Assembly (NCBI RefSeq): GCF_030272615.1
Contig: NC_081414.1
Span: 818,782,396 to 818,846,395 of the forward strand
Direction: 5' to 3'
Origin: Cryptomeria japonica
Lineage: Eukaryota; Streptophyta; Pinopsida; Cupressales; Cupressaceae
Length of the DNA: 64,000 bases
Numbering within the stretch: position 1 is the first letter of the stretch; each line of letters starts with the position of its first letter. This document shows, piece after piece, positions 12,317-23,949 of the stretch. The notes under the pieces were generated by a model, which saw only the letters and a program-made list of their open reading frames with translations, did no database searches and had not been told where the DNA came from. The position numbers and the translations under genes are program-made.

Positions 12317-13934
12317 TGTTGGCATTATGAGAACCGACATGAGCCTTATGTAAACTGGCGTGAAGACATAATGATATTGTATGTTGTCATTGATGTCAAT
12401 ATGAGACATAGTGTGAACCAGCACATGAGATAAGAGAAGAAAGAGATACCGGCATATGTGTGACCCGGTATATGCCAAAGTGAAGCGGCACATTTGTTCA
12501 AAGTGAACTGGCATGCAGTTATGGGAACCGGCACATGGAAGCACTATATGACTACCGGTTGGTAAGGCAGCTTCCACTTCGGGGTTTCTAGTTGGAGTAT
12601 CTCAAGTCTGTGTGACTCGATCGGTGATCTTTGTGTGATGAGTTAGTAGTATGATGGAGGACAGATCGTGTTGCCATGTAAGCTCTGTGTGTGTGAAGGA
12701 TCTTGCATGAAGAAGACTATTCCTATCTACCTCGGGAATGTGTGAAGTCTTTCAAATAGTGATAATGCGTGATGGGTTATCAGCCGCCATGAAAACGGTG
12801 GATAATGGACGATGGAGAATGTCTTGAGATCGACTCAAGACTGGTGCATTCAATGCAGTATGTTTCAACATCAGGATCAAACCATTTGAATTTCTCAACC
12901 TAACAGGTTTAGGGTTTAGGGTTTTTGCTACTGACTTGTATGTTCGCTATAAGGTCGATGTTAGGTTTCTGTCTAAAGTTGTTGGCAAAAAGTTGTGAGT
13001 GTGTATCCAACAAAAGTGATACAAGATTCTTGCCATACCATAGGAGAAAAGAGATACCTGCAAAATGTATGTGCAGAAGGAAAAGAGGAGCCTAAATGGA
13101 TCTGTATTAGTATTAAGTACTGTTAACAGATCATTGTAATACCTGTTGATCTCTAACCACTTCAACAGTTGCAAAATCCCCTAACAGGGTAGCCTTAACT
13201 GGCTTGATTCAAAATCCCTTAATTTGGGTCTTCTTAACCGACTTGCTATAAATCCCTTAACCGGGTAACTCGAAGCTAATGAGTTCTAAGAAGCTAGAGA
13301 AGCTTAGGAGATCCTTTCAGCTATTGATTTATTAAAATCCTCTAACAAGGTGACCCTACCGGGTTTAACCCTTAACCGGGTATCCCTTAACTGGGTGATC
13401 CCTAACAGGATCGATTCCTACCAGAACCTATTGTAATGTTCTTAACTGGACAAGGCTTCTAACAGAGCGAACTTCGAAAGAGTTCAAAAAGCATCTTGTG
13501 GGTATTCATCCCCACTGTGGTTTTTCCCAGTTGGGTTTCCACGTGAAAAATATGTGTGTCATGTGAAATACTTTTGTCTTGTGATGCTTTGTTTTATCTG
13601 TTATGCACATGAAGTTTCTATGTTTTATGCCTGTCTATAAAACATATTGAACTCACTGTTGTGAAGATTTGATGGTCAGGTCTACTAGTTCATGCATGAA
13701 AATATTATGATAATGTGGTATTGAGCTAAGAGAAAAGCTTAGTAAGTGACCGGTTCATGACTGATTGAGTTATTCTGGATGCTACCGGTTGCACTCTATT
13801 TTACCGGTATCTCTGTTTATCAGTCATTGTGAGTGTTTGTTGTCAAACTGATTTTGGACTGTATTTGTGTCTGTACTGATTCACCCCCCCTCTCAGTACC
13901 GGTTTGGTACTAGTGGTTCATCATTGAGTTATCA
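12317..13934 (+). repeat. 3' LTR of element B (1618 bp)
   Basis: Nearly identical to 6311-7912 and with the same ends. The 16-bp length difference is accounted for by an extra copy of a 15-bp 'tatcccttaactggg' unit near 13381 together with a 2-bp gain and a 1-bp loss. It ends in ATCA at 13934, followed by the TTATC duplication. Confidence 0.93.
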
Positions 13935-14045
13935 TTATCCACCGTTGGAGTATGTACACATTAATTAAATTAGTATCGAACACTCATAAATTTGAGAGGT
14001 ATTTAATGTTTTTTTTTTAAGGAAAGGATTCAGTAATTTACCGTG

Positions 14046-15736
14046 TTTTAAATATTTGTTTTTGATTAAAAAATAGCGTTAACAAGGGCACTGACCCTTT
14101 ACATGGCCAAAAGGATATCAAAAAATTAAACAACATTAACTAGGGCGCTGACCCTTTACAAAGCCAAGAGGCTATGAGAAAAAAATAGCACAAAGGCGGC
14201 AAACAGACCAAACAGGGGAACAAACCCCAAACAAATAGATTTAGACAAGCCAAAAAACCCACCAAACCTTCAACAACCCAACCCAAACTCAAGAGTGGGA
14301 GAAAACACCCAAAACTTGACAAAGGGGGGGTTGGGAAAGGGAGACAAATATTCCCTTCTGCCTGCGACAAACAACCGTCCAGGCAACACTATCATTAGAA
14401 ACATTCAAAGAAAAATCAGGTGGGGAGAGCCCTGCAGAAACACTGCCAGACTGCTGCTACAACACAACAACAAACTATTGCTGATGAACAACAACATGAG
14501 AATACTCGCCAGCAGACTGTTGCTGACAAACAACAACAAGAGCATAATCGCCAGGAGAAGAGTGAAGTTGTGGAGCAGGAGAAATAGAAGTAGGAGCCTC
14601 CATGACAACACAACCATCAACAAAGGCATCATCAATAGTAAGGGGCAACTCGTCATGGGAGGAGAATCATCCTCTAAAGAGGATTCAACAAAAGCAGATT
14701 CAAAAGCATTAATCGTCAAGTGATCTTTAGTAGAATCCTTCCACCAAGTAGCAACACCTCTATGATGGGAGAGGGAAAAATCCGAAGCTAAGTGACCCAT
14801 TGAGAAACATCTTCGACAGCGAAAGGGGAGGCCCTCAAAATCCAACGATTGGGTCCAAGGCCTATCCCGAACCATGAGAAACACATCCCTAGGGAGGGGC
14901 TGAGAAATGCCAATATCAACTAACAAACGGGCAAAGGTTGAATGACCCATAGAAGTTGTGACATCATCAACTTTCAGAAAATTGCCAATGGAGTTACCAA
15001 TGGCCTTGAAGCAAGAATCTTCCCAAAAATGGAGGGGAAGATTAGGAAGGCAGACCCAAATTGGACGAATAGTAAGAGATTCAGTAAGGGGGTTGAAAGA
15101 AGTTGTCCAGGGCTTAAGAGAAAGAGAGTGATCTCTCCAAATCCACAATTTACTCAAGATCAAATCACGATCAAGAGTAGAAGTAAAGGAGGCAATGAAA
15201 AAGCCTTTAGCACAAGGAAAAAGTTCAATGCCATGACAAACAAGAGGTTTCCAGGAATCACTCACCCAACGATGAAGTTCTGGAAGAGAAGGCCAAAACC
15301 CAAAAAATCTACATACCAAAGCGCAACATTGGTAGAACTCAACATTTTTCGTAACCTCCAGGCCACAGACCACAACAGGGGAAGTCTTGGCATAGAGAAG
15401 AGGATGGAGACCCTTATGAGAAATAGCTCTAGCCACATGGGCAAAAATATGTCCAGGAGCAAGCTTAGGGGCATCCACAACAACAACAACATAACCCCAA
15501 CACCAGTCAAACCACCAATCACAACAGGAGGGGGGCGTTTAAGGGACTCAACACCCATCAGGGGAGCATCACGCTCCAACCCAACATCATGAGTGGAAGA
15601 GTCCACACCCAGGCTTGCAGTCGAGCCGTTGCAAACAATGGTCAAGTTTGAAATCTCCAGAGTGGGAGAGTTCACAGTCATGGGAGCATTCACGAGAGCC
15701 ATATCATTCCATATTGTTCTTTTTAAGTATTTGTTT
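14046..15736 (-). mobile_element. Short LINE insertion (ORF1 only) with TSD
   Basis: A 1659-bp minus-strand insertion (14062-15720) is flanked by a 16-bp direct repeat with one mismatch, TTTTAAATATTTGTTT (14046-14061) and TTTTAAGTATTTGTTT (15721-15736). Reading on the minus strand it has a very short leader, an ORF1-like frame starting at 15702, then a 3' UTR ending in an A-rich tail. No endonuclease or RT is present although the 5' end appears intact, so this is not simple 5' truncation. The 3' terminus is duplicated: two versions of a GGGTCAGNGCCCT stem-type end lie at about 14075-14105 and 14135-14160. The same 3' end is found in the truncated copy at 37.05 kb. Confidence 0.8.
14405..15702 (-). 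pseudogene. LINE ORF1 (DUF4283-like, defective zinc knuckle)
   Basis: Translation from ATG 15702 shifts frame near 15480 and then stays open to about 14640. The middle carries the W-x-P / LPNLPLHFWE and ARLLVDIGI landmarks of plant LINE ORF1 (DUF4283-type nucleic-acid binding), followed by a zinc knuckle CRRCFSMGHLASDF in which the last Cys has become Phe. After that the frame drifts: below about 14640 it reads as Leu-rich because the true frame (Gln/Val-rich from CAA/CAG repeats) has shifted. The product would bind element RNA. It is now broken by at least two frameshifts. Confidence 0.7.
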
Positions 15737-16318
15737 ATTTAAAGTTCAATATTATTTAATATTATAATATTAATAATTATGACTTTAAAATTATTAGTAT
15801 TGAAGATTAATATTCATAAATAAATGAAATGTATTTCTTAAAACTAAAAGGATTTTAAAGTTGTTAATATTGATGGTTAATACTTATAAATATATGAAAT
15901 GTATTTCTTAGATCTAAAAACAATAAATCATGTGATGTCAGCACCAATAAAACACGATTTTGTGCATTATTATTGGTCTTAATTTTTTTGGGTTTCTTTG
16001 GACACATTAACAAAAAGCATGCTGATGGTATCATATGTGATGATGTGGCATTGAAAACTTAGTTATAAGTAGGGTTTTGCCAAGTAAGCTGTAGTAAATT
16101 TACGCAAAGTTACATAAGCTTCTTTGGTTCACATAAAGAGAATGATGTTTTTGGAACAACATTAAGGGAGCTATTAAGAATAATAAAATTGGTGAGCAAA
16201 GATTTTTGTAATTCTTTGATTAAATAAAATAGTATAAATGAGATTAAGTAAACAATTGCTAATTGTTTGTAATAATGTAACTTGTATCTCCATATTGTTT
16301 AGAGTGTAATTTTGGGTC
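15737..16318. other. AT-rich spacer with a local duplication
   Basis: No gene seen. Two related segments of about 70 bp (about 15781-15848 and 15851-15918), sharing an 'aatgaaatgtatttctta' end, form an imperfect tandem pair. Confidence 0.6.
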
Positions 16319-16639
16319 TTTTTTTTTTTGAAAAAGTGGTAAAAAATTATTAATTAGGAGCAATTAGTACAAAGCATAAAAATACAACAAACTCCTCAAG
16401 GGCCACAAACCAACAGACAATACAACCAACCAATCAAAGTCTTCTAGAAGTCTCAAAGTAATCTCTCATGTCCTCCATAACTAAAACTTCTAACAACCTA
16501 GAATACTTTAAGGAAAGGTATCCCCAATCTTGAACACGTCTCCATTTGTTCAAAAGTCCATTTCGCTAAGCAATTTTCCATCCTGTTCCATTTCGAGGAA
16601 TATGACAAAAGGTAATCACTAAGGCTAGAGATAAGAATC

Positions 16640-19600
16640 ACTTAAGGCTAGAGATCTGTTTCACTACCAAGGCTAATTGCCAATTCGCTTCATCACATTG
16701 TAGCTTGTTCAACATATCAATCACTACTTGTGAGTCAAATTCACAAATGATCTTTCCTCAACTAATGCTAGAACCTCTTTTCAAAACAAAAAGTATAGCC
16801 AAAGCCTCCATAAAAGTGATTATTTTTCTTCCCTTTATAAGTTTTTTAAAAAGAATAGGACAACCCTCAAACTGACCCTGCCACAACCACCAATTCAAGC
16901 ATGTCCAAGATTTCCTCTAGAAAGACTCATCAATATTGATTTTCAATACTCTATGAGGGGGGAGGGATTGTGTGGATGAGTGACCAATAATATCCCATTG
17001 AATCTTCCTTTTGACATGCTTACTCGCCTTTGCATGACACAACTCCTACCACAATCAACAAGATCAATGTTTTAATGACACCCATATTTCTTGGATCCAT
17101 AAGAACAAACAAATCACATTTTGCCATTAAGGTTCCCTGAAGAACATTAATGAAGGAGCTTGCATTTTTTTAGGCGGGGGTCCCATGAGGGGGGCTTAAG
17201 CTCTATTTTTAAGAAAGAGGTGATCCCATGAATAATTTTTTTTTGTGATGTGGGATTTGGAAATCTTTTCCAAAAAAATAGGAGCCCCTACATTTTAGGT
17301 CCACCAGCTTAGGGATGTTTTTAGCCACTTGTTAAATATTTAAGTTTAATTTTTATTAAAAAATAGTTTTAGAGGGAAATGAATTATTTTTACTTGTTTT
17401 TATTATGCACACAATATAAAAGACAAAGGTATTATATTCATGAGACCACCAACTTCCTTGAATTTTGGAGCTTAAATTTGTAAGCTAATCTAGACTACAA
17501 AATTCATGGGACCAACAACTTCAAAATTTTCCTAAAAAATCTTAGCGGCTCCAGCTCTATTTTTAGAGAGCCCCCCTCTAAGGGACCCTAGCCTTATTCT
17601 CAAATATCTTGCAATTTCTATCCAACTGTATTTGCCAAATGATCAAGATGGATCCAACACTCTAGGCTATTTGAAGAAAACAAGTCTTCATCAAGGGATT
17701 CTCCAAAAGACTCCAAAATTCACCCAAAGAAGAGGTACTACAAGGCTAATTCCATGTTTCCCTTCAAAGATTCCAAATCTCCCTAGAAAAGGGACACTAA
17801 AAGAATAAATGTGGGGCACATTCCTCACCGTTATTGCACATATCACATAAAGAAGGCCCTTGGAATCCTCTTCTATAAATTCTCCCCAGTGAGACATTTG
17901 TTCTAAATAACCAACCACGAGAAAAAAATTACACTTAGGCCAAGATAAATTGTTCTAAACTTGTTTCCACCAAGGAATACCGATTCTTCCATAAGTTTTC
18001 CTATCCAACTCTTGATACCTTGAAGCCATAAAAAATTCGCCCTTTGAATTTGGGCCCCATGCAAGAACATCACTTTCCATTAAAGAATTGTAAACTCTAC
18101 CTGCCAAATTATAGGCCAACTCTTGGCGATTCTCCTCTAAGCCCCTAGGTGGCCTCTCTTGGGGGTCTTTCCACTTGAACACCTTCACTTGACCCAAGTC
18201 TTGTGAATATTTGATGTCCTCAACTCTATACCACCCAACTTCCAAAAAACTATTACATAGAGACTGCAAGTGAGGGAACATTGGCATGATAGGAGAGTGC
18301 CCATCCCATAAATCAAACTAGAATAGTGCCTTTGAACCTTTATTACAAATCCAAAATAATTCTTGTTTGATTAGCTTGGACCCTTCTTGAGAGTGCCCTA
18401 AATCACATAACCTTTGTCTAAAAGGTTGGTGCAAGGAACATTGCTACTACCCACCCCTCTCGAATACTTTGAACTAAGGATCCTAGCTCAGCACTGATCC
18501 TGATCAGTGCACCACCCCCAATAAAGTTTGTCCATCAAAATGTAACCACTAAGACTTGCCCGTTGAAGACCAAGCCCACCTTTCTGCTTTGGTTTGCAAA
18601 TAGATTTCCACTTAACCTTACTCCACTTATTCAACAACAAGTTACCTACCCATATGAATTGCAGAGAGAGAGAGAGTCTCAAACTCCTTAATAGAGCTTG
18701 ACATAGCTGTCAACACAAAGCATATGTATATGGGGATGACTTGAACCATTGACTTCAACAAAGTCACCCTCTCAACAATTGAGAGCCACTTGCAAGTCCA
18801 ATAACAAACTCTCTTGTGAAACTTATCTAAGACAACTTGCAAGAACTTTGTGAAAAAAGAACCCACATGAACGGGAATCCCAAGATAGACAAATGAAAGG
18901 GAACCATTTTGGAATACAAAATTATGAGAAATCCTAGATTGAATACACTGTGGTGTATTAAAAAAATATGGAGGACTTGTCCTCATTAATCCTTTAATCC
19001 TTTGTCCCATAGTCGCTAAGTAAATATTGAAAGTCTTTCTTAAGTTGGTAGCTTCATCAACTTGGGCAACACCCATCAAAGTTGTATCATTAACAAATTA
19101 TAAATGAGAGCAGAGAGGAAGGCTATTACCCTAACTCTAGCCTTGGATCAAACCTTGCCTCACCAGAGATTTAGTAAATCTCCCTAAACCTTCCACCATT
19201 AATCTAAACAAGTATAGAGAAAGGGGATCAACTTGCCATAGGCCTCTTGAGGCACCAAAAAGTTCAAAGGGATCTGCATTGATAAGAACTGAGTAAGAAA
19301 TAAAAGTTACACAAACAACTCTTGACCCACTCAATCCAATCATTGCCCAGTCCAAAAGATCCCAAAACCTTAAACAAGAAGACCCATTTAACACGGTCAT
19401 AGGCTTTGGCCATGTCTAATTTGATGAACATAGCCTTCTCTTTAGAGGTTGCCACAAAGTGAATAGTTTCAGTTTCAACAATAAGCTCATCAAGAATCTC
19501 TCTATCGGCAACAAAACTACCTTGCTTCGATAAATTAAGCTGCTAAGCCACGAATAGATTCATTCAACTATCAACTTAGTTATAATTTTATGAATCACAT

Positions 19601-20035
19601 TGCATAGGGCTATTGGTCTATAAAGATCCAAAGAATTAGATTCTTCTCTTTTCGGGATGAGAGCAAGGAAAGTAACATTCATGGCTTTTAACATTTGCTT
19701 ATTTCTTTGGGATTCTTGCACAAACTCTAGAAGATCAAGCTTGATAATCTCACAAAACTCCTGATAGAACTCAATAGGAAACCCATCTAGACGTAGATCT
19801 TTCCCCTTCTTCTTCTAAAATACAACCTCCTCCAAGTCAACCAAAGAAACATGCTTGATCAGGTAGTCATTCATCTCATTAGAGACCAGAGAAGGTATGC
19901 ATTGTAGAATAAGATTTTATTCCTCTCTATAAGGGGGAGAGTCCTCAACAAACAAAGAGTAATAAAATTGCACAGTCTCATGCAAATCTCACAAAGCGAA
20001 GAAAGTTAATTCCTCTTAAAGGGTATCCTTGACAG
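16640..20035 (-). pseudogene. LINE ORF2, C-terminal two thirds: RT, zf-RVT, RNase H
   Basis: Decayed coding on the minus strand. RT landmarks in order: DGFPIEFYQ (about 19800), RPIALCNV (about 19610), FIKLDMAKAYDRVKW (about 19430-19385, first catalytic Asp kept), a GLxQxDPLS box (about 19230), and the catalytic FADD box degraded to FVND (about 19110). The thumb/connection region includes VYLGIPV and WLSIVERVTLLKSMVQ (about 18900-18740) and KQKGGLGL (about 18580). A Cys/Trp-rich zf-RVT-like piece lies near 17700-17950. An RNase H piece with EALAILF and EFDSQVVIDMLN lies at about 16830-16690. There are many stops and frameshifts, and the protein is certainly non-functional. Confidence 0.8.
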
Positions 20036-20192
20036 AGTTGTGGACCATTGGACTTGTATTGGACTTAGTTGACCATTGGACTTGTATTGACTCTGTTAAT
20101 TTTGGCTTCTACTTGTATACAGTGTATCGGGAAAAAAGGAAGAAAAGTCAATGGTAATCTCTTTCACATTTGTCTTTGTGTCAATGGTAATC

Positions 20193-20262
20193 TTTAGCTT
20201 GTTTTGGTAAAGATTGTTGATAAAAGTAACATAATCAACAATCTTTACCAAAACAAGCTAAA
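20193..20262. repeat. Perfect 29-bp hairpin, 12-nt loop
   Basis: Arms 20193-20221 and 20234-20262 are exact reverse complements, from TTTAGCTTG... to ...CAAGCTAAA. The loop contains AAAAGTAAC. Confidence 0.95.
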
Positions 20263-20264
20263 AA

Positions 20265-20317
20265 TTCTTGAAATAGACCATGAGATAAAAGTAACATCTC
20301 ATAGTCTATTTCAAGAA
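20265..20317. repeat. 22-bp hairpin, 9-nt loop, one mismatch
   Basis: Arms 20265-20286 and 20296-20317 (TTCTTGAAATAGAC.ATGAGAT) pair with one mismatch around the loop AAAAGTAAC, the same 9 bases found in the loop of the adjacent hairpin. Confidence 0.95.
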
Positions 20318-20972
20318 CCTTAAAATAGCAAGGGATAAACTTTACATGATGTTATTTCAAACACATCAAGCTTGAAATATAAGCTTAATATAAGTCTAGA
20401 AAGGTTACTTCAATATAAGCTTAATATAAGTCTTATAAGGTCATATCATTATATGACCTTATAATGATATCAAAAATTAATATAATTCCTAAGCATATTG
20501 TGAACAACATTCTCCTAGGAAAGTCCCAAGCAATATCTTCTGTAGTTCACCAATCCCAACAACATGTGAACAACATCATACAAGATTAATTTTAATTGTG
20601 ACAATAAGAAGTCATTTAAAATTCTTTAAATCTAGGAAAATATTATAAACTATCTATAATATTTTAATGTACATTAACATAATTCTTAGAATTTAATAAT
20701 CTATAAGATAGAATGTATAAAAACATTGTATGATAGGATTAATCATAATAACAAAAGATAATATATTGACTCTAAATTATATTCATTGACTCTAAATTAT
20801 ATTTGGAGCCCTCACTGTTGTTAAGGATAGTCTCAAAATACTCAACAACTGCCTTGGCTATTAATGCAAGGCAAGACATTAATAAGAGTAGTAATCAAAC
20901 ATTAAAGACATTACATTAAATTATATTGTGAAAAGATAATATATTGACTCTAAAAGATAGTTGGCTGAGTGC

Positions 20973-21110
20973 AGGATTGTGGAACTGGACTCTACTAAAT
21001 GATACAATGTTTTTATTCATATCTTTCTTGTCTGCTAGGGGGTGTAGGATTGTGGAACTGGACTCTACTAAATGATACAATGTTTTTATTCATATCTTTC
21101 TTGTCTGCTA
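20973..21110 (+). repeat. Tandem duplication, period 73 bp
   Basis: AGGATTGTGGAACTGGACTC...TTGTCTGCTA occurs at 20973-21037 and again at 21046-21110, identical by eye over 65 bp. A partial third copy of AATGATACAATGTT follows. Confidence 0.9.
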
Positions 21111-21664
21111 AATGATACAATGTTATATGAGCCAACTACACAATTATGACTTCATAATTAGAGTTTTATCTTATGGCTCCATTAATAAGATGATAATGTT
21201 TCCTCTAATCCTCTTAATGATGAAACACAAATACATTTTATCTTATAAGATATGAATGTTTCATGTTGTCCCATTTTAGGCCTATCCATTTTATCTTATA
21301 GAGTTTGTTGTCTATATTTTGATAGTGACCATTCTTTTCAATTTTTTAATATATTAACATAATTCTTAGAATTTAATAATCTATATAAAATTTATTAGTC
21401 AATTTTAAATCTTTCCATTTTTAGTGGTGAAAAAATATAGTTATTCAAAATGAAATTAAAATGACCTTATAATATTAGTATATTAACAAACTGTATTCTC
21501 ATCAATATGCAAATTAGTGACAATGGACAATGCAAATTAGTTGACCATTGGACTTGTATTGACTCTGTTAATTTTGGCTTCTACTTGTATATAGTGTATC
21601 GGGAAAAAAGGAAGAAAAGTCAATGGTAATCTCTTTCACATTTGTCTTTGTGTCAATGGTAATC

Positions 21665-21789
21665 TTTAGCTTGTTTTGGTAAAGATTGTTGATAAAAGTA
21701 ACATAATCAACAATCTTTACCAAAACAAGCTAAAAATTCTTGAAATAGACTATGAGATAAAAGTAACATCTCATAGTCTATTTCAAGAA
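21665..21789. repeat. Second copy of the hairpin pair
   Basis: The 29-bp hairpin recurs at 21665-21693/21706-21734 and the 22-bp hairpin at 21737-21758/21768-21789, both perfect here. The mismatch in the first copy is thus a later change or a different source. Confidence 0.95.
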
Positions 21790-22654
21790 CCTTAAAATAG
21801 CAAGGGATAAATGGTATACAAGTAGAAGCCAAAATTAACAGAGTCAATACAAGTCCAATGGTCAACTAATACAAGTAGAAGCCATTACCATTGACTTTTC
21901 TTCCTTTTTTCCCGATACACTGTATACAAGTAGAAGCCAAAATTAACAGAGTCAATACAAGTCCAATGGTCAACTAATTTGCATTGGTAATCTCTTTCAC
22001 ATTTATTCACAAGAGTTGACCTTATCATCATTATTTTAATTTTAATTTACTAATCCTGTATCACCCAAAAATATCGTTAAATTAACCATAACAATATCTT
22101 AAAGTTATGGATTAACCTAATAATGTGGATTAACCTAATCATGTTCACAACCCTTAATATAATTTATGCCAATTTGTATTTAATAAAGATGTATCCATCT
22201 TTATTTTGATAAATATCATTGGGATAAACTTAAGATCAATTCCAGTGATTAGGGCATCATAGTCTAGAAACAAATTGGCATCATAGTCATATCAAAGTGA
22301 CATAATATATTGCTAAAACTCTAAATTATATTCATTATGTTGATGATCTGTTAATTTTGGCTTCTACTTGTATACAGTGTAACTATATGGAAGGTTAAGG
22401 TTAAATAACATATTTTAAAAGTATAATGCCAATATATAAGATCAATAATCATAACTATAAATGTGAAAGAGATTACCAATGCAAATTAGTTGACCATTGG
22501 ACTTGTATTGACTTTGTTAATTTTGGCTTCTACTTGTATATAGTGTATCGGGAAAAAAGGAAGAAAAGTCAATGGTAATCTCTTTCACATTTGTCTTTGT
22601 GTCAATGGTAATCTTTAGCTTGTTTTGGTAAAGATTGTTGATAAAAGTAACATA

Positions 22655-23770
22655 ATCAACTTTGTTACCATAGATTATATCTTTTAAGTGAAGATATACG
22701 ACTTTAGCTTCTAGAAAATTTCTTTGCATAACTCCCATTATTCTAGTTCCTTCACAACACTAGCCTCCATAATTCTCTTTTCATCAATAAAACCAAGATC
22801 CCAAATTTGACAAGTTATGGAATCAAAGTGGGATTGGGCATACGTTTTAGCCATGAAGACATTATCAAAGCACTATTGATTCCTTTTCAGAATATATTTG
22901 ACTAATTGGATTCTCTTAGCAAAGGAACTTACATAGTCATGTAACAAGGCTTCCCTTTCCATCACCATTTTGACATGTCCTTAGAGAGAAGAATCCTGAA
23001 GCCACATAAGTTGAAATTTGAAGGATGACTATTTTGAGAATCTGAAAAGGCTTGCAGAGAATTTGATCAACCAATGATCAAAACCTTTCCAATATAGAAT
23101 CTCATAACCGATAGTCCAACAATCCCCAACCCAAAAATTAGAAACAAGAAATCTATCTAACTTTTCAAAAATAACATCTTCCCCTTACCTCCTATTATTC
23201 TAAGTAAACTTGTCATTATTAGGTTTAATTTCCACCAGATTCAGAAAATTTATATTATCTCTCAAAAGACTAGAAAAGAGCTCCAACCGCTATGCACCTC
23301 CCCTCTTCTCCTCCAAACAAGTGACAACATTAATATCCCTGACAAGAATCGAAGGGAGAAAAGGAGCAAGGGATCAAATAAATTTGATATGAGACCAAAT
23401 CAAGGATTTCTCTACCATATCAATTGGAGCATAGACATTAGTATATAGAATAACTTCACTCAATTCTAAAATTGAAGCTACCATATAGATAGATGACCTG
23501 CTATAAATCTACCAAAGAGGAGAAAATTTGTGTGCATCCCAAAGGAAAGAAACCCACCAGAATTTCCTCGATCCCCCACACACTAACAATAACCTGAAAC
23601 CCAAATCTTGGAGGCCATGTTTAACATACTTTCAATAAACAACTTAATCTCTTGGATGAAGACACTATTAGGAGAACGATAACTCTTGATAGCCTTTTGT
23701 CTAGGAATGATATTCATACCCCTAATGTTCTAGGATAAAATAATTATCTTTGAGAAGGAGAGAAGTGGGA
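22655..23770 (-). pseudogene. LINE ORF2, endonuclease part
   Basis: Minus-strand translation shows the apurinic-endonuclease (Exo_endo_phos) landmarks of plant LINEs: WNIRGMN-like start (about 23740-23710), FIQE (about 23660), NVYAPIDM (about 23440), an ExKRGG-type stretch (about 23300), and LDRFLVS (about 23150). The segment ends with the EAKSRI-type linker that normally precedes RT, where the repeat mosaic begins. Multiple stops and frameshifts are present. Confidence 0.7.
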
Positions 23771-23949
23771 ATCGATGGTTTTCACCAACCTTAATTCCAC
23801 TAATGTCTCACCAATTAGCTTCATTTTTTCTTGATCTTTCTTGCGACCCACCTTAGAAGTCTTCTCTAGAGCATATGGGATTTTGTTGTAAACCCAAGAT
23901 CAGTGGGGTACCTTTACCTTTTCCATAGTTTGCACCATCCTTCTCCTTA

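Larger units (their letters stand above)
6306..13939 (+). mobile_element. Complete Ty1/copia LTR retrotransposon B with TSD
   Basis: Two LTRs (6311-7912 and 12317-13934) flank a gag-pol region. The 5-bp direct repeat TTATC lies immediately outside both LTRs (6306-6310 and 13935-13939). PBS, gag, zinc knuckle, protease, integrase, RT and RNase H occur in copia order, and a polypurine tract abuts the 3' LTR. The LTRs differ at scattered positions (five substitutions in the first 230 bp or so, by eye) and by one 15-bp tandem gain in the 3' LTR, so the insertion is not brand new. The element is structurally complete but coding-defective. Confidence 0.95.
20036..22654. repeat. Mosaic of direct and inverted repeats with perfect hairpins
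   Basis: A core of about 260 bp, starting near GACCATTGGACTTGTATTGA, occurs at about 20070-20335, 21541-21810 and 22488-22654 (cut short) in plus orientation. Parts of it occur in minus orientation at about 21813-21866 and 21868-21982, and a fragment lies at about 22350-22380. Copies are almost identical to each other although the LINE they sit in is heavily decayed. Other local repeats and palindromes fill 20340-21540, for example a near-perfect palindrome around TTATAAGGTCATAT at about 20433-20464. No ORF is supported. It behaves as a separate insertion that splits LINE ORF2 between endonuclease and RT. Confidence 0.75.

Noticed and set aside
12143-12577. Minus-strand frame across the 3' end of element B (and its twin at 6248-6571)
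   Set aside because: It lies in LTR and PPT sequence, is duplicated because the LTR is duplicated, and has no domain.
14295-14723. Plus-strand basic frame rich in Asn and Arg opposite LINE ORF1
   Set aside because: It is the antisense of the DUF4283-type ORF1 and its CAA/CAG-rich part. The minus-strand reading has the recognisable motifs.
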